Source: Candidatus Obscuribacterales bacterium
GTDB taxonomy: Bacteria; Cyanobacteriota; Vampirovibrionia; Obscuribacterales; Obscuribacteraceae
NCBI GenBank assembly: GCA_019747875.1
Contig: JAIEQI010000214.1
Location: 1 to 32,085 of the forward strand
Length of the DNA stretch: 32,085 nt
Direction: 5' to 3'
In this document: positions 8,910 through 18,300 of the stretch, one piece after another
Position numbering within the stretch: the stretch's first letter is position 1
Layout: every line of letters starts with the position of its first letter
Made by a program: the position numbers and the translations under genes
Notes under the pieces: generated by a model
Seen by the model: the letters and a program-made list of their open reading frames with translations, nothing else
The model's database searches: none
What the model was told of the DNA's origin: nothing

Positions 8910-10844
8910 ATGACTCATCCTTTTTTGGAAGCCCTTAAAAAAGCCCCTCTTCTTGCCGACGGTGCGATGGGGACTTTGCTCTATGCTCGTGGGGCTTCAG
9001 CTGATGCTGGTTTTGAGAAGTTGAATATTTCAAAGCAAGATGTCGTGCAGCAGGTTCACGTCGATTATATAAACGCCGGTGCGCAAGTAATCGAAACCAA
9101 CTCATTTTGCGCAAATCGCTACCGGCTAGCGGCCTATGGTCTGGAGAAGGAAGTCTGGCAGTTGAATGTTTGGGCGGCAAAGGTTGCTCGGAATGCCCGG
9201 GAAATCGCTGGACAGCCTGTTTTCGTAGCTGGCTCAATCGGTCCGACTGGTAAGCTTTTGGCTCCATTTGGCGAATTGAGCAAAGCAGATCTAGATGCTG
9301 CATTCAGAGAGCAGATGGAAGGATTACTCGCCGGCGGCGTGGATTTGTTCATTATTGAATCGATGGGAAACCTGATCGAAACGTCGACCGCAATTCGGGC
9401 AGCTCGCAAGCTTTCAAAATTTCCGGTCGTCGCGCAATTTAGTTTCACTACAGAAGGGCATACCGTGTTCGGTGCCAGCCCGGCTGATGTCGCTCGAATG
9501 GTCAGCGAATTGGGTGAAGATAAACCTGATGTTATTGGTATCAACTGCGGTGCCGGGCCCGGTCCTTCACTTGATACATTGCGCCGTCTCTCGCACGCTT
9601 TAGCTGAGAAGAATATAGATCCGTCCAGCATTTCGTTGTCCTGTCAGCCCAATGCTGGTATGCCTGGGCGGGTAGGCAACTCCTTCCTTTATATAAGTCG
9701 TCCCGACTACTGTGCAACATTCATAAAGCCATTTCTTGAGGCCGGCGCACGATTAATCGGCGGTTGTTGCGGCACTACGCCTGAGCATATTAAGGCGATG
9801 CGTGAGGAACTTGATCGCTGGCTAGGAGCCAATCCAAGCGGACAAGCCATCGGGAGCTTCACCGAGCCACCGGTTCCGCTAGCAGTCGAGGTTCACGATT
9901 CAGCCGATTCCATTTCTCCTGCAGCAGGTCGCGGAGCGACAGAAGGGCTTGGCTCTCGCCTGAAAACAAATGACCGAGATAACTTCTTTGTTAGCGTAGA
10001 GCTAGACCCACCCAAGGGCGCTGTTCCGCGAAAGTTGTTGCAAGCTGCCCAACAAGTGAAAGATGCCGGGGCTGATACCATCAACGTCGGCGACAGTCCA
10101 ATGGCTAAGGTTCGTATGTCGAGTATGGCGACTTGCCTTTTGATTCAACAAAAGGTCGGCATAGAAACCATAATTCATTTCACTACGCGTGATCGCAATT
10201 TGATGGGCATTCAGGCCGACTTGTTGGGATGCCAGTCGTTAGGTGTGCGCAATGTATTGGCTCTGACCGGCGACCCTCCGAGCATTGGAAACTATGCTCA
10301 TGCAACTGCTGTGTATGACGTTGATTCGGTCGGATTGATAAAGATCATTTCGCAGCTGAATACTGGGCATGATATTGCTGGTAATACCATTGGCTCGCCA
10401 ACGACCTTGTCGATTGCTTGCGCGCTTAATCCAACTGCTGTGGACCGTGAGCTTGAGATCAAGCGCTTTACGCGCAAAATTGAGGCAGGCGCACATTATA
10501 CGATGACACAGCCGCTCTACCAGTTGAGTGATTTGACCGATTTCCTGGCAGATTTTGGGACTTGCCCTGTGCCTATTATCGCGGGCATCATGCCGTTAAA
10601 CAGCTTCAAGCACGCTGAGTATTTGCACAATGAGGTGCCCGGTATCACAATACCTGACCATGTTCGTGCGGCAATGGAGAAGGCTGGTGATCAAGGCGCG
10701 CGAGTCGGTTTGGAGCTCGCCGAAGAGTTGCTCGAAGAGATTCGTCCCTACATTGCGGGCGTCTATCTCGTCCCATCGTTTGGGCGCTATGACGACATCT
10801 GCCAGTTCGTTCGCAAAATAAAACCAGCCGTCGCAACCGTCTAA
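8910..10844 (+). CDS. Bifunctional homocysteine S-methyltransferase / 5,10-methylenetetrahydrofolate reductase
   Basis: This 644-residue fusion resembles Bacillus YitJ. Residues 1-300 are a homocysteine-binding methyltransferase domain (LLADGAMGTLLYARG) with the three zinc-ligand cysteines visible as Cys213 (GINCGAGP) and Cys286/Cys287 (GGCCGTTPEH). After a linker (about 305-352), residues 355-640 are a MetF-type reductase barrel (FFVSVELDPPKG, ALTGDPPS, GAHYTMTQPLY, PIIAGIMPL), which makes 5-methyl-THF using FAD. The protein thus couples methyl-THF production to homocysteine methylation; the methyl donor of the first domain cannot be proven from sequence. It is a single gene with ATG 8910 and an upstream GTGGAG. 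MetH, encoded 11 kb away, provides the B12-dependent route. Confidence 0.93.
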   Translation: MTHPFLEALKKAPLLADGAMGTLLYARGASADAGFEKLNISKQDVVQQVHVDYINAGAQVIETNSFCANRYRLAAYGLEKEVWQLNVWAAKVARNAREIAGQPVFVAGSIGPTGKLLAPFGELSKADLDAAFREQMEGLLAGGVDLFIIESMGNLIETSTAIRAARKLSKFPVVAQFSFTTEGHTVFGASPADVARMVSELGEDKPDVIGINCGAGPGPSLDTLRRLSHALAEKNIDPSSISLSCQPNAGMPGRVGNSFLYISRPDYCATFIKPFLEAGARLIGGCCGTTPEHIKAMREELDRWLGANPSGQAIGSFTEPPVPLAVEVHDSADSISPAAGRGATEGLGSRLKTNDRDNFFVSVELDPPKGAVPRKLLQAAQQVKDAGADTINVGDSPMAKVRMSSMATCLLIQQKVGIETIIHFTTRDRNLMGIQADLLGCQSLGVRNVLALTGDPPSIGNYAHATAVYDVDSVGLIKIISQLNTGHDIAGNTIGSPTTLSIACALNPTAVDRELEIKRFTRKIEAGAHYTMTQPLYQLSDLTDFLADFGTCPVPIIAGIMPLNSFKHAEYLHNEVPGITIPDHVRAAMEKAGDQGARVGLELAEELLEEIRPYIAGVYLVPSFGRYDDICQFVRKIKPAVATV

Positions 10845-10910
10845 TTCTTGCCTTCTGATGCATGATGGATTCTGCAATGTGACGACCGGCAGTCCGCTTG
10901 CCCCGCTCAA

Positions 10911-11273
10911 CTACCGGGCAGCGGAACGAGTTCCTTTTCCTTCCATCTTGTCTAGTCGTTTTTGAATCTGGCCGATCATTTGCTTGAGTTCTTCATCGCC
11001 GTCTTTTGATTCGTGGCTGCCTTTGTGAATCAGAAAACTAGTGAGAACAACGAATGTAAGAAGCTGTAGAAACTCTGATTGCCAGTTCTCAAAAGTCGCT
11101 TCCGACCATTCCCAAACGTAGCCATCCGAGCCCATGATTGTCGCTTGTTGGCCTTTTTCTTTCTGTTCGCTAGCATAGCGTTGCCATCCGGCAAAACTTT
11201 GAATTCCCCAGCTTACTATGAATAGAATTGCCAGAACAATGCTGAGCGAATAGTTCTTGAGAAATTGCGTCAT
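10911..11273 (-). CDS. DUF6766-like small membrane protein
   Basis: This 120-residue protein has a hydrophobic helix at about 8-28 (LSIVLAILFIVSWGIQSFAGW) and a second at about 67-84 (EFLQLLTFVVLTSFLIHKGS). Between them lies the characteristic segment ATFENWQSEFLQ, and the tail SHESKD is followed by a charged coiled-coil-like end (EELKQMIGQIQKRLDKMEG). The FENWQSEFLQ and KGSxESK pattern matches the uncharacterised DUF6766 family as I know it. The function is unknown. It is convergent with the methyltransferase/MTHFR gene and has no co-directional close partner. Confidence 0.75.
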   Translation of the reverse strand: MTQFLKNYSLSIVLAILFIVSWGIQSFAGWQRYASEQKEKGQQATIMGSDGYVWEWSEATFENWQSEFLQLLTFVVLTSFLIHKGSHESKDGDEELKQMIGQIQKRLDKMEGKGTRSAAR

Positions 11274-11370
11274 ACCTTACACCTGATTCGAGAATTTGGT
11301 TTCGTTACTAGATTCGACCTTTGAGGCAGACGCATTAGTGCTTAGGCAGTTCCCTCAGTTCGTAGTGAAC

Positions 11371-11388
11371 ATACGCGAAAGTGCGTAT
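11371..11388. promoter_or_regulatory. Palindrome ATACGC-N6-GCGTAT (candidate operator, copy 1)
   Basis: The arms ATACGC (11371-11376) and GCGTAT (11383-11388) are perfect inverted repeats with spacer GAAAGT. The same arms and the same spacing recur at 27041-27058 in another intergenic region, so it is likely a binding site of one dimeric regulator. The regulator is not identifiable here. Confidence 0.5.
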
Positions 11389-11568
11389 CAAAGAGCATCC
11401 AAAAATGTGGGCAGATTCTTGTCCAAAAAAGGATCTGTCCGTATACATGCAGACAAGGAAGAAGTTAAAGTGGTCGAGAGACCCTTTCGGAAGCAAGGTT
11501 GATCGAAAAGATCTGACGGACAGAAGGCGCAAGTAATATGGCAGGAGGTTCCTCCTGCCTTTTCTTTT
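11389..11568 (+). ncRNA. Candidate small RNA ending at an intrinsic terminator
   Basis: Between the palindrome and the terminator lie potential stems: TCTGTCCG (11434-11441) with CGGACAGA (11517-11524); GGTC-GAGA-GACC (11472-11483, a GNRA-type tetraloop); and GATC-GAAAA-GATC (11501-11513). A strong plus-strand terminator follows, and no plus-strand gene explains it. The 5' end is unknown and no Rfam family is recognised. The alternative is a short mRNA for the frame ending at 11502. Confidence 0.35.
11540..11568 (+). terminator. Intrinsic terminator
   Basis: GGCAGGAG (11540-11547) pairs with CTCCTGCC (11552-11559) around a GTTC loop and is followed by TTTTCTTTTCT. This is a textbook rho-independent terminator on the plus strand. 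On the minus strand no T-run follows the hairpin, so it does not serve the toxin-antitoxin operon. It implies a plus-strand transcript arising within the preceding 270 bases. Confidence 0.82.
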
Positions 11569-11595
11569 CTGTCTCCATGCAATTCCCCGAAGCGA

Positions 11596-11976
11596 TTACC
11601 AAATTGTGCGCAGATTCTTGTAAAGCTTGAACTTGCTGTCACAAGAAACAATCGGTATGTCTTCAAAAATCGCCTGAGAAATTAGTTGGCGGTCGAATGG
11701 ATCACTGTGATGCGGTGGCAAACTGAATAGCTGTAAGGCATGTTCGCCTGTATAGGGGAGAATTCGCAGCTCCAAGTCAGCTATGCCCGTCTGCAAATCG
11801 GTTTGGGTAAAGTTGAGTTTTCCAATTGAAGTTTTGATAGCCATTTCAGATACGGAAATGGAACTCAGTTCCCTGACCGTATCTTGATTTTGCAACAATG
11901 CCATTGCTTTGCGAGAGATGCGATCAGGTGATTCCAGGGCCCAAATGAAAATCACTGTATCGAGCAGCAGGCGCAC
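11596..11976 (-). CDS. PIN-domain toxin (VapC-type ribonuclease)
   Basis: The protein has 126 residues, the usual VapC length. The acidic metal-binding residues of PIN nucleases are in place: Asp6 in MRLLLDT, Glu44 in SVSEMAIK, Asp92 and Asp95 in HHSDPFDR, and Asp113 in VSCDSKF. Family members cleave tRNA, rRNA or mRNA with Mg2+ when freed from their antitoxin. GTG 11974-11976 follows the antitoxin TAA directly, with AAGGG nine bases upstream inside the antitoxin gene, so translation is coupled. It is a type II toxin-antitoxin module with the upstream Phd/YefM-like gene. Confidence 0.9.
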   Translation of the reverse strand: MRLLLDTVIFIWALESPDRISRKAMALLQNQDTVRELSSISVSEMAIKTSIGKLNFTQTDLQTGIADLELRILPYTGEHALQLFSLPPHHSDPFDRQLISQAIFEDIPIVSCDSKFKLYKNLRTIW

Positions 11977-12222
11977 TTAGTATTTCCCTTTCAAGAAATC
12001 TTCCACTTGCTCATCAGACATGGGCTTCCACCAGTCTGGATCATTTATGGTTATGCGGCCCTTGAGAGTTCCGAACTTGGGCCCCTTTCCGGTGCCGACT
12101 TTAGTAAGGACTAAATCAACGACGGGCACTCCCCGACGGCAAATGGTCACGGGCTCACCAGCCTCAACAGCCCTAATGAGTTCGGGTAATCTATTTTTTG
12201 CATCTGCTACGCTTATCTTCAT
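11977..12222 (-). CDS. Phd/YefM-type antitoxin
   Basis: The protein has 81 residues from ATG 12220-12222. The N-terminal DNA-binding part MKISVADAKNRLPELIRAVE followed by GEPVTICRRGVPVVDLV is the classic Phd/YefM fold. The C-terminal tail (GTLKGRITINDPDWWKPMSDEQVEDFLKG) is the usual toxin-wrapping region of VapC partners. The frame is open 25 codons further up, to ATG 12297, only 4 bases after the giant gene's stop. I prefer 12222 because it matches the family start and because a near-consensus promoter and palindromic operator occupy that extra stretch. The A of this ATG falls where transcription should begin, so the mRNA is probably leaderless. Confidence 0.88.
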   Translation of the reverse strand: MKISVADAKNRLPELIRAVEAGEPVTICRRGVPVVDLVLTKVGTGKGPKFGTLKGRITINDPDWWKPMSDEQVEDFLKGKY

Positions 12223-12228
12223 GGACTT

Positions 12229-12257
12229 ATCATAGCCATCTTTCATGGCTATGTCAA
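12229..12257 (-). promoter_or_regulatory. Promoter of the toxin-antitoxin operon with overlapping palindromic operator
   Basis: Read on the minus strand: -35 TTGACA (12252-12257), a 17-base spacer, and -10 TATGAT (12229-12234). Six bases then lead to ATG 12220-12222, which places +1 on the start codon. A perfect 9-base inverted repeat, CATAGCCAT (12231-12239) and ATGGCTATG (12245-12253) with a 5-base centre, covers the spacer, most of the -10 and the end of the -35. That is where an autoregulating Phd-type antitoxin would bind. Confidence 0.75.
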
Positions 12258-12301
12258 ATTTGCTTCTTAATAGACCCGCATTAATAGGGCTTTCCATCCA
12301 G

Positions 12302-15300
12302 TTAGCGGATGGTCAGATTAGGTAGGTCTGAGCTGGGTTTTCCGTTGTTGCGTCTGCCGGTCTCGCGGCTTCTCCACAGCAAGTATTCTGCTGTCGTCTT
12401 GGCTCGGCTGCGCACGGTCTCGTCTGGATGGTGAGCTGCAATTCCTTCCAGTACTGGTGCCGCCTCCCTGTTCTCCCAGAGTGAAAGTAGATCGATAGCA
12501 TATTGTTGGTTGAGTACTGAATACTGGTAGTTTCGATCGGACTTGCTTGGCATTCCTTTGACTTCGGTTTCAAGGGCCGAAGCAAGCACAATCGATGCGG
12601 TTTTTCTGTCGATAGCTCCGTTTTTCTGGGCATAGTCGAGCGCAGTCATCAAGGAGAATCTGGTTGAGGGATCCATATTCTGTCCCTGAACTAAGGCTGC
12701 CTGTACAGCCCAAACCAGGTCTTTCGAGCCAGGCTGTCTGTCTTTGAAATTGTTTCTGATTGCAGCCGCTGCCTCTTGCATTGCCCAGACTCGGAAGTCT
12801 TCGCGCAATGGTTGGCCTTGAGTCAAGATTATGGAAGCGAGCGCTTCGCGTGCTTCTCGCCCGGCTTCACCGTCAAGTTTTGCCTGATCGGTCAGGTTAG
12901 CAAATTGCTTCTCAAGTTTGTGCCAAACCTCTTTGACAGCATCATTGGCGCGCCTGTCGATGGTCTCCTGGCTGGTGAATAACCACGGGAGAGGGCCTGG
13001 AAATACCGCTTTGGATGCTTCTCTTTGTGCGTTTCCAAGCTTGTCTGCATCCATTAAATTGTAGTGTTCGGTTTTGGAGAACCAGTTCTCTGGTCCTTCA
13101 TACTTGTCCAGATTGCGGCGCTTGAGAGAGTTCTCGCGAATCTGCTGGAGTGCGCGCTCGTAACTGTCTTGATAGTCGATAACCTTCGAGAAGTGCTCCA
13201 GCCGCGGGCCTTCTCCTGATAGTTTTGCAAACAGCTCGCGAGCCTTTTCCCTCACTGCAGGAATGACTTCCGCTGTGCTGCGTGGGCTTTGCTTTGCATC
13301 TTCTGCCATTGCTGCTAAGACCGGGAGGCTCTCTTTTCCGGGATATTTGCTCAGTGTATCGAGCAAATCGAGTTGTAGTTTCTCCCGCTGTTTGTAATCC
13401 GGGGAATCTTTCGCCGGTGTATTTCTCAGTTCATGTTGCAACGCAACAGTAAGCAAAGTCGTGGCTTGTGAATCTGTCAGACCGGCTTTGCCTGGCTTTG
13501 CGATTAATTCCTTCAATCCATCCAAGACATTTTGTCTTGCTGTGGCATTCATCATCGGTTGATTCAAAAGTAGAGTTTCTGCAGCCCACAGGATGTTCTT
13601 AGCTTGTTCGGGTGTGGCGGTTTTGCTGATGTCGCGTAGCTTTTCAGTTGCTTTTTCAACACCCCAGGCCCGATTGTCTTTCAGTAGCGGTCGACCATTT
13701 GAAAGGGCAATATATACGAGCGCTTTGAGAGCTTCCGGCTCTGTTTTTGCGCGCTCACCAAGATTGTCCATTTGGCGCCGCATTTCGTTGATATGATTTT
13801 CGACGAATTTTGCGCTGTCTGAATTGAAACCGCTTTCACCGTTCCATGCAAACTTCAAGGTGCCCGTGAATCCTTCGTATTTGGTTAGCAGATCCTTGAG
13901 CGCTTTTTGGTGCAACGTGTAACCGTCTAATACTTGAAGGCTCGGATCGTTCACGATGAAATCTTCGGCGCCCGACAGATTGCGCGTGCTCGAATGAAGT
14001 AAGTCGCTCTTTGTTTTGTTGAACTTGTCAACATATTCTTGTGCTTGTTGATCGAGAATTCTGTTAGCAAACTCAATGTCTCTAAGGCGTTTGCTTACTT
14101 CTGGATGTGTTTCGACTTTCAGTTGTTCAAAACTGAGTTCACCGATCTTGGGTGAGCCGATTTTTGCCATCGTCTCGATTGCAGCCAGGCGAACGAGCGG
14201 GCTCGGATCTGTCTTCAGCACTTTTGTCAGGGTTTCAGTTGCAGATGCAAGAGTCGCTTGGTTGTGCTGTGCTCCGAAGCCACCCGGTTGCGTAAAGGAT
14301 TGTGCTGCAAGCGCACGAACTGCTTCTGCGCGGAGCTGCGGCGAAAACGTTTCTGGGCTGTCCCCACGTGCTTCGGTTAGCCTGCTCAGGGCATCAAAAG
14401 CGGCTTTCCTGTCCGGCGAGAGATTTCCGCCCAAATTTGGATTCGGTTTGAGTGACAGCAGATTATCCAAGTTCTTAATGAATGCTTGCTTGAGTTCAGC
14501 CGGTCCGTATACGGTTAGCAATTGTGCTTGTTTGAGTTCTCCCAGTTTTGCTTCCATCTCGGCTTTTTCGTTCTCCGAGATTTTTCCGCTGGCAGCAGCA
14601 ATTTTTGCTTCCAGATCTTTGATGTTTGCGTCGAGATTCTCGGCACGGCTGGCATATGAGGAGAATGATGCGGAGTCTTGAAGTAAATCCATCGTGGTAT
14701 CGCGGAGGGTATCGACGATTCCGCCATCGCCAAAGGTTTGATCCTTCAATTCTTTCAATGCCGCTGTCATTTGTTCGGGCTTCAAGCCTTGCAGCGCGCT
14801 AGATTGGGTTTTGATGCGTGAGATAAGTTCTGAATGAGCTTGTGCCGCTATTGCCGGATTGTTTGCGTTTACCAGGCTGAGCAATGCACCATTGATTTGA
14901 GCCTGGAGTTCGGGATTCGTGAGCGCTCCTGGGTTCAGCACCGTCAGCTCGGATATTGCTCGCAACTTTTCGGAGCTTGCCTGGTCGTACTGATCACCAG
15001 CCTCTGAAGGCAGTTCAACTTGTGACTTCTCAGCGAGGAACTTGTCATAGTTCTTGATCCACTCATTCTGAGCGGCAGCAACAGCAGCTGCATCTGTCCC
15101 GTCTGGCCAAGCTAAGGCGCCTTGATTGTCGTGCAACGCGGACAAAGCTTTCGTGCGTTCACTTGGAGATTGAGCAGCGGCTGCGTACAACATGAAGGAT
15201 GCAAGACGTGAGACGCGCGCATCAGAGTGCTGGCGCAAAGATTCAAGTGTCGCTTTAATTGTTTCGGAATCGGTTCCGGCTAACTCAGCCAGTGCCCTGC

Positions 15301-18300
15301 CTTTCGCTTCGTTGGCTTCCTTGCTGCCAGCGGGCATCGCCATGATCTCTGGTTCAACACGCGATTTCATTAGTTCATAGAGATCGCCGAGGCGATATCC
15401 ATGCTTGTCGGTCATGGCTTGCATCTTGAGTTGAAGCCAACGCTCCTTCTCTTGCGGATCGCTGGGTTCGTTCTTGTCGTTAACAATATTCAAACACAAA
15501 CGATTCATGTCGGTGATTGTGAATTTGCTGGTGTCCAATCTGAGCATCATGTCCCCTGCGAAGAGGCGCAGGTGAGCGGGATTTTTGTCAGCGGGGTTGT
15601 CCTTGTTGCTTGCCAGTGGATCGGCTGAACTCGGCCACGTGGCTTTTTGCAGGTACTCTACAAGGGCTTCCGCTTTGACTTTTTCCGCACCACCAACAGT
15701 GGCGTCTAGTTCGCCTTTGTTATCATGGCGTCTTGTCATTAAGAGAGCCGAGGCAGCGAGCATCTTCTCTTCGCGGCTGCTTTCTCTTGATTGGAATCTC
15801 TGGACGAGTTGCGCGACTGCAGCGCTCCGTGTGGCAGCATCATCAGAGCTTGCTAGCTTCGCCGTCTCGGAAAGTTCGCTGAGTTTTGTTCTTAGCTCTC
15901 CGCTTACGTGCGGGCTCATACCATCGGCATAGCCTTTGAGGACTTCTTGCGCCTGTAAATATCGTTGTGAATCGACAAACTCGTGCAGCTTGGCGCGATC
16001 AATAGATGCGTCTCCGGCATTTAGCTTCTCTGGAAGCTTGCCGTCTTTGTTGTCTGCATAGAGTGATACCAGTGCAAATGCAGCACCCATGCGGTCTTTT
16101 GCATTTGCGTTCTCGTTCTTTACTGTTTCGATAAGCTGTTTGCTGAATGCAAGGCGTTTGGGATCGTTTGCAGGAAGTCGCACTGCTTCCTCTGTGCCGG
16201 CTTTAAATGCCTCGACTTTTAGCATTGTTTGCTTGTCGAAGGAGCTGGGGATCTTTTTGTCATCGGCTTGGAAAATCTGTGGGTTGGTTCTAGCCAATGC
16301 TTGTCTTTGTTGCACTTGCTGGCTATCTGTGCCGTGATATCGATTCCACAAACCGGGAATCTGTTTCATGCCAATTTCGCCAAGGAAATATACGTCTGCT
16401 GCTAGTCCTTGCACTTGCCCAACAGAAGCTGATCTCAGGAAACCTGCTCCCTTCTCCATTCCGACCATTTCAGCAATCGGCTTGGCGCTATATGCCTGGT
16501 TGAACTTAAGAAGTGAACGGCTGAAGAATCCTGCGCCATTGATTTGCTCGACGGAAGGAACAAAACCAAGTCCTTGTCCTGGTCTTCCGATAGCACTATA
16601 ACTGAGGTCGGCGATCATCGCCCATGAACGGCCTACCATGAAAGCTTTTCCTGCCGGTCCGATGTTCTCGATACCTTGCCCTGCAAAGCCCGTGACGCCG
16701 AGAGCCATGTGGAAACCACCTGTTAAACCTTGCCGGGTGAGCAGCGACTTTCCGAGCGCTTGTGTGAATGTTATCTTCGCTGCACCGCTTGCAGCTTGCA
16801 CCCCGAGCATGGCAGCCCTGAGCTCCGCGATCCCGCTTAAAACCATTAGTCCATCTACGGCTGTTACAACGGCTTTGCCGCCCCAGTGCCATTTCTTTTG
16901 GGAAGCACAGAATGCTGGCACATCCTTGGCTTGCATAAGCGTAGGTTGGGTGACGCCGCTGTCTGTTTTGTAGATGACGACCCAGTCGTCTGGCTTATAT
17001 CGTTTTGGCTTTTCTTCGAACTCGCCAGGCTTGCCTTCTTTTTCCTTGTATTGTTTTTCAAAGGTTTCTTTATCGATGATTTGCTGGCGTCCGTCTTCCA
17101 GCGTAACGAGGTAATCGCCTTCTTTTCCGTCCCGGCGTCCACCGGCAACACCCTTGTCCTCGGGAATATTCGTGGCAGTTTTCAACTGAACAGCTTTAAC
17201 ATCGCCGCCCATGATCTTTCGATCGTGCACTAATCCCCAGCCCTGATAAGAGGCCCAGGTGGCATATTGCAGTTTTGATACTTGGGAAATCTCGATGAAC
17301 GTTTCACCGTTCTCGGTTACTTCCTTTGCGGTAGTGCGGAATTCCATCAGGTTGATGTGGGTTCTCGGATCGCCGGGCTTCAGCTCTTCTAGCCGTCCGT
17401 TGACCATGTGGAGGTGCGTCTCCGTCAGCTTCTCTTCAGAGCTCACCCATTGTTTTTGACCTGTTGCATCATAACGATACTTTCTGCCATCGCCTTCCGC
17501 GAAGACAAGCTTGCCATTGGCGTCTTTCCATCCCTGTTGGATTGGATTGCCGTCTCTGTCAACCTCCATTTCAGTTTTGATGTCGCCCCAGAAATACGTG
17601 GAGTTGTCATCTCCGGCGTTTTTCAATTGCTCATGGACTTGATCGACTGGCTTTCTTGCTTCGGCGATCCACGCTTCAAGTTCGCGTATTTTTGCCTTAT
17701 TCTCGTCATTGCGGTCGAGTGTCTTCGGCATATCAATTGTGATGATGGTTTTCCGCGTCTCTGGGTCGGTATCAACTGAAACAAGATCGCGGTGCTTCTC
17801 AATGGCGGAGGCATCCCACTTCTGTGGTAGTCCGCCAATCCAAGATGGCAAACTGTATTGCCCATCAATCATTTTTCTGAAGCGATCATGCTGCTCTGCA
17901 TAGTATTCAGCTCGATCATATAGGTTCAACCAGGGCGCAGCCTGTGCCAGCTTCTTTTCGATTTGCTGATCGGTCATCTTGTCGACATCGTCGGGGAACC
18001 AGTTCTTAGCCATTTCGCCCGTGCTATCTATTTTGCTTACTTTGTCTTTTGCTGCGAGCAATTGTTGCTCTAAGCTAAATCTGCGAATAAGCTCGCCGCC
18101 AGCGCCGTTGAAGCGTAGAAGCTTGTCCATATCCGAGAAATCAGAAGCTTTCGGTAGTTCGTTGTCAGCCAACTTTCGCTCTGGAAGTTTGAACTCTCCG
18201 CGCTCCACCATGCTGCGAAACTCGGAGTCGCTTACAACCAGCCCATTAACTCCTTTCGGAAGTTCGACCGGAATGACTTCATAGGGAATCTTCATCCCGG

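Larger units (their letters stand above)
11274..11595. other. Intergenic region with palindrome, candidate small RNA and terminator
   Basis: The stretch between two minus-strand genes contains a perfect ATACGC-N6-GCGTAT palindrome (11371-11388), several RNA-like stems and a strong plus-strand terminator (11540-11568). A 68-codon frame from TTG 11296 to TGA 11502 is open, but it spans the palindrome and has no ribosome-binding site I can see. I therefore do not call it a gene. Confidence 0.5.

Noticed and set aside
11296..11502. 68-codon gene on the plus strand
   Set aside because: It begins with TTG without a ribosome-binding site and spans a regulatory-looking palindrome; no protein motif. 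Kept as an alternative to the small-RNA idea.
12223..12297. Longer antitoxin starting four bases after the giant gene's stop
   Set aside because: The extra 25 codons coincide with a near-consensus promoter and operator, and the family's usual start is the internal ATG.
16330..16880. Pore-forming or polymorphic-toxin domain in the giant protein
   Set aside because: The hydrophobic Gly/Ala-rich block is suggestive, but no toxin, HINT or secretion motif is visible and the rest is a helical solenoid.
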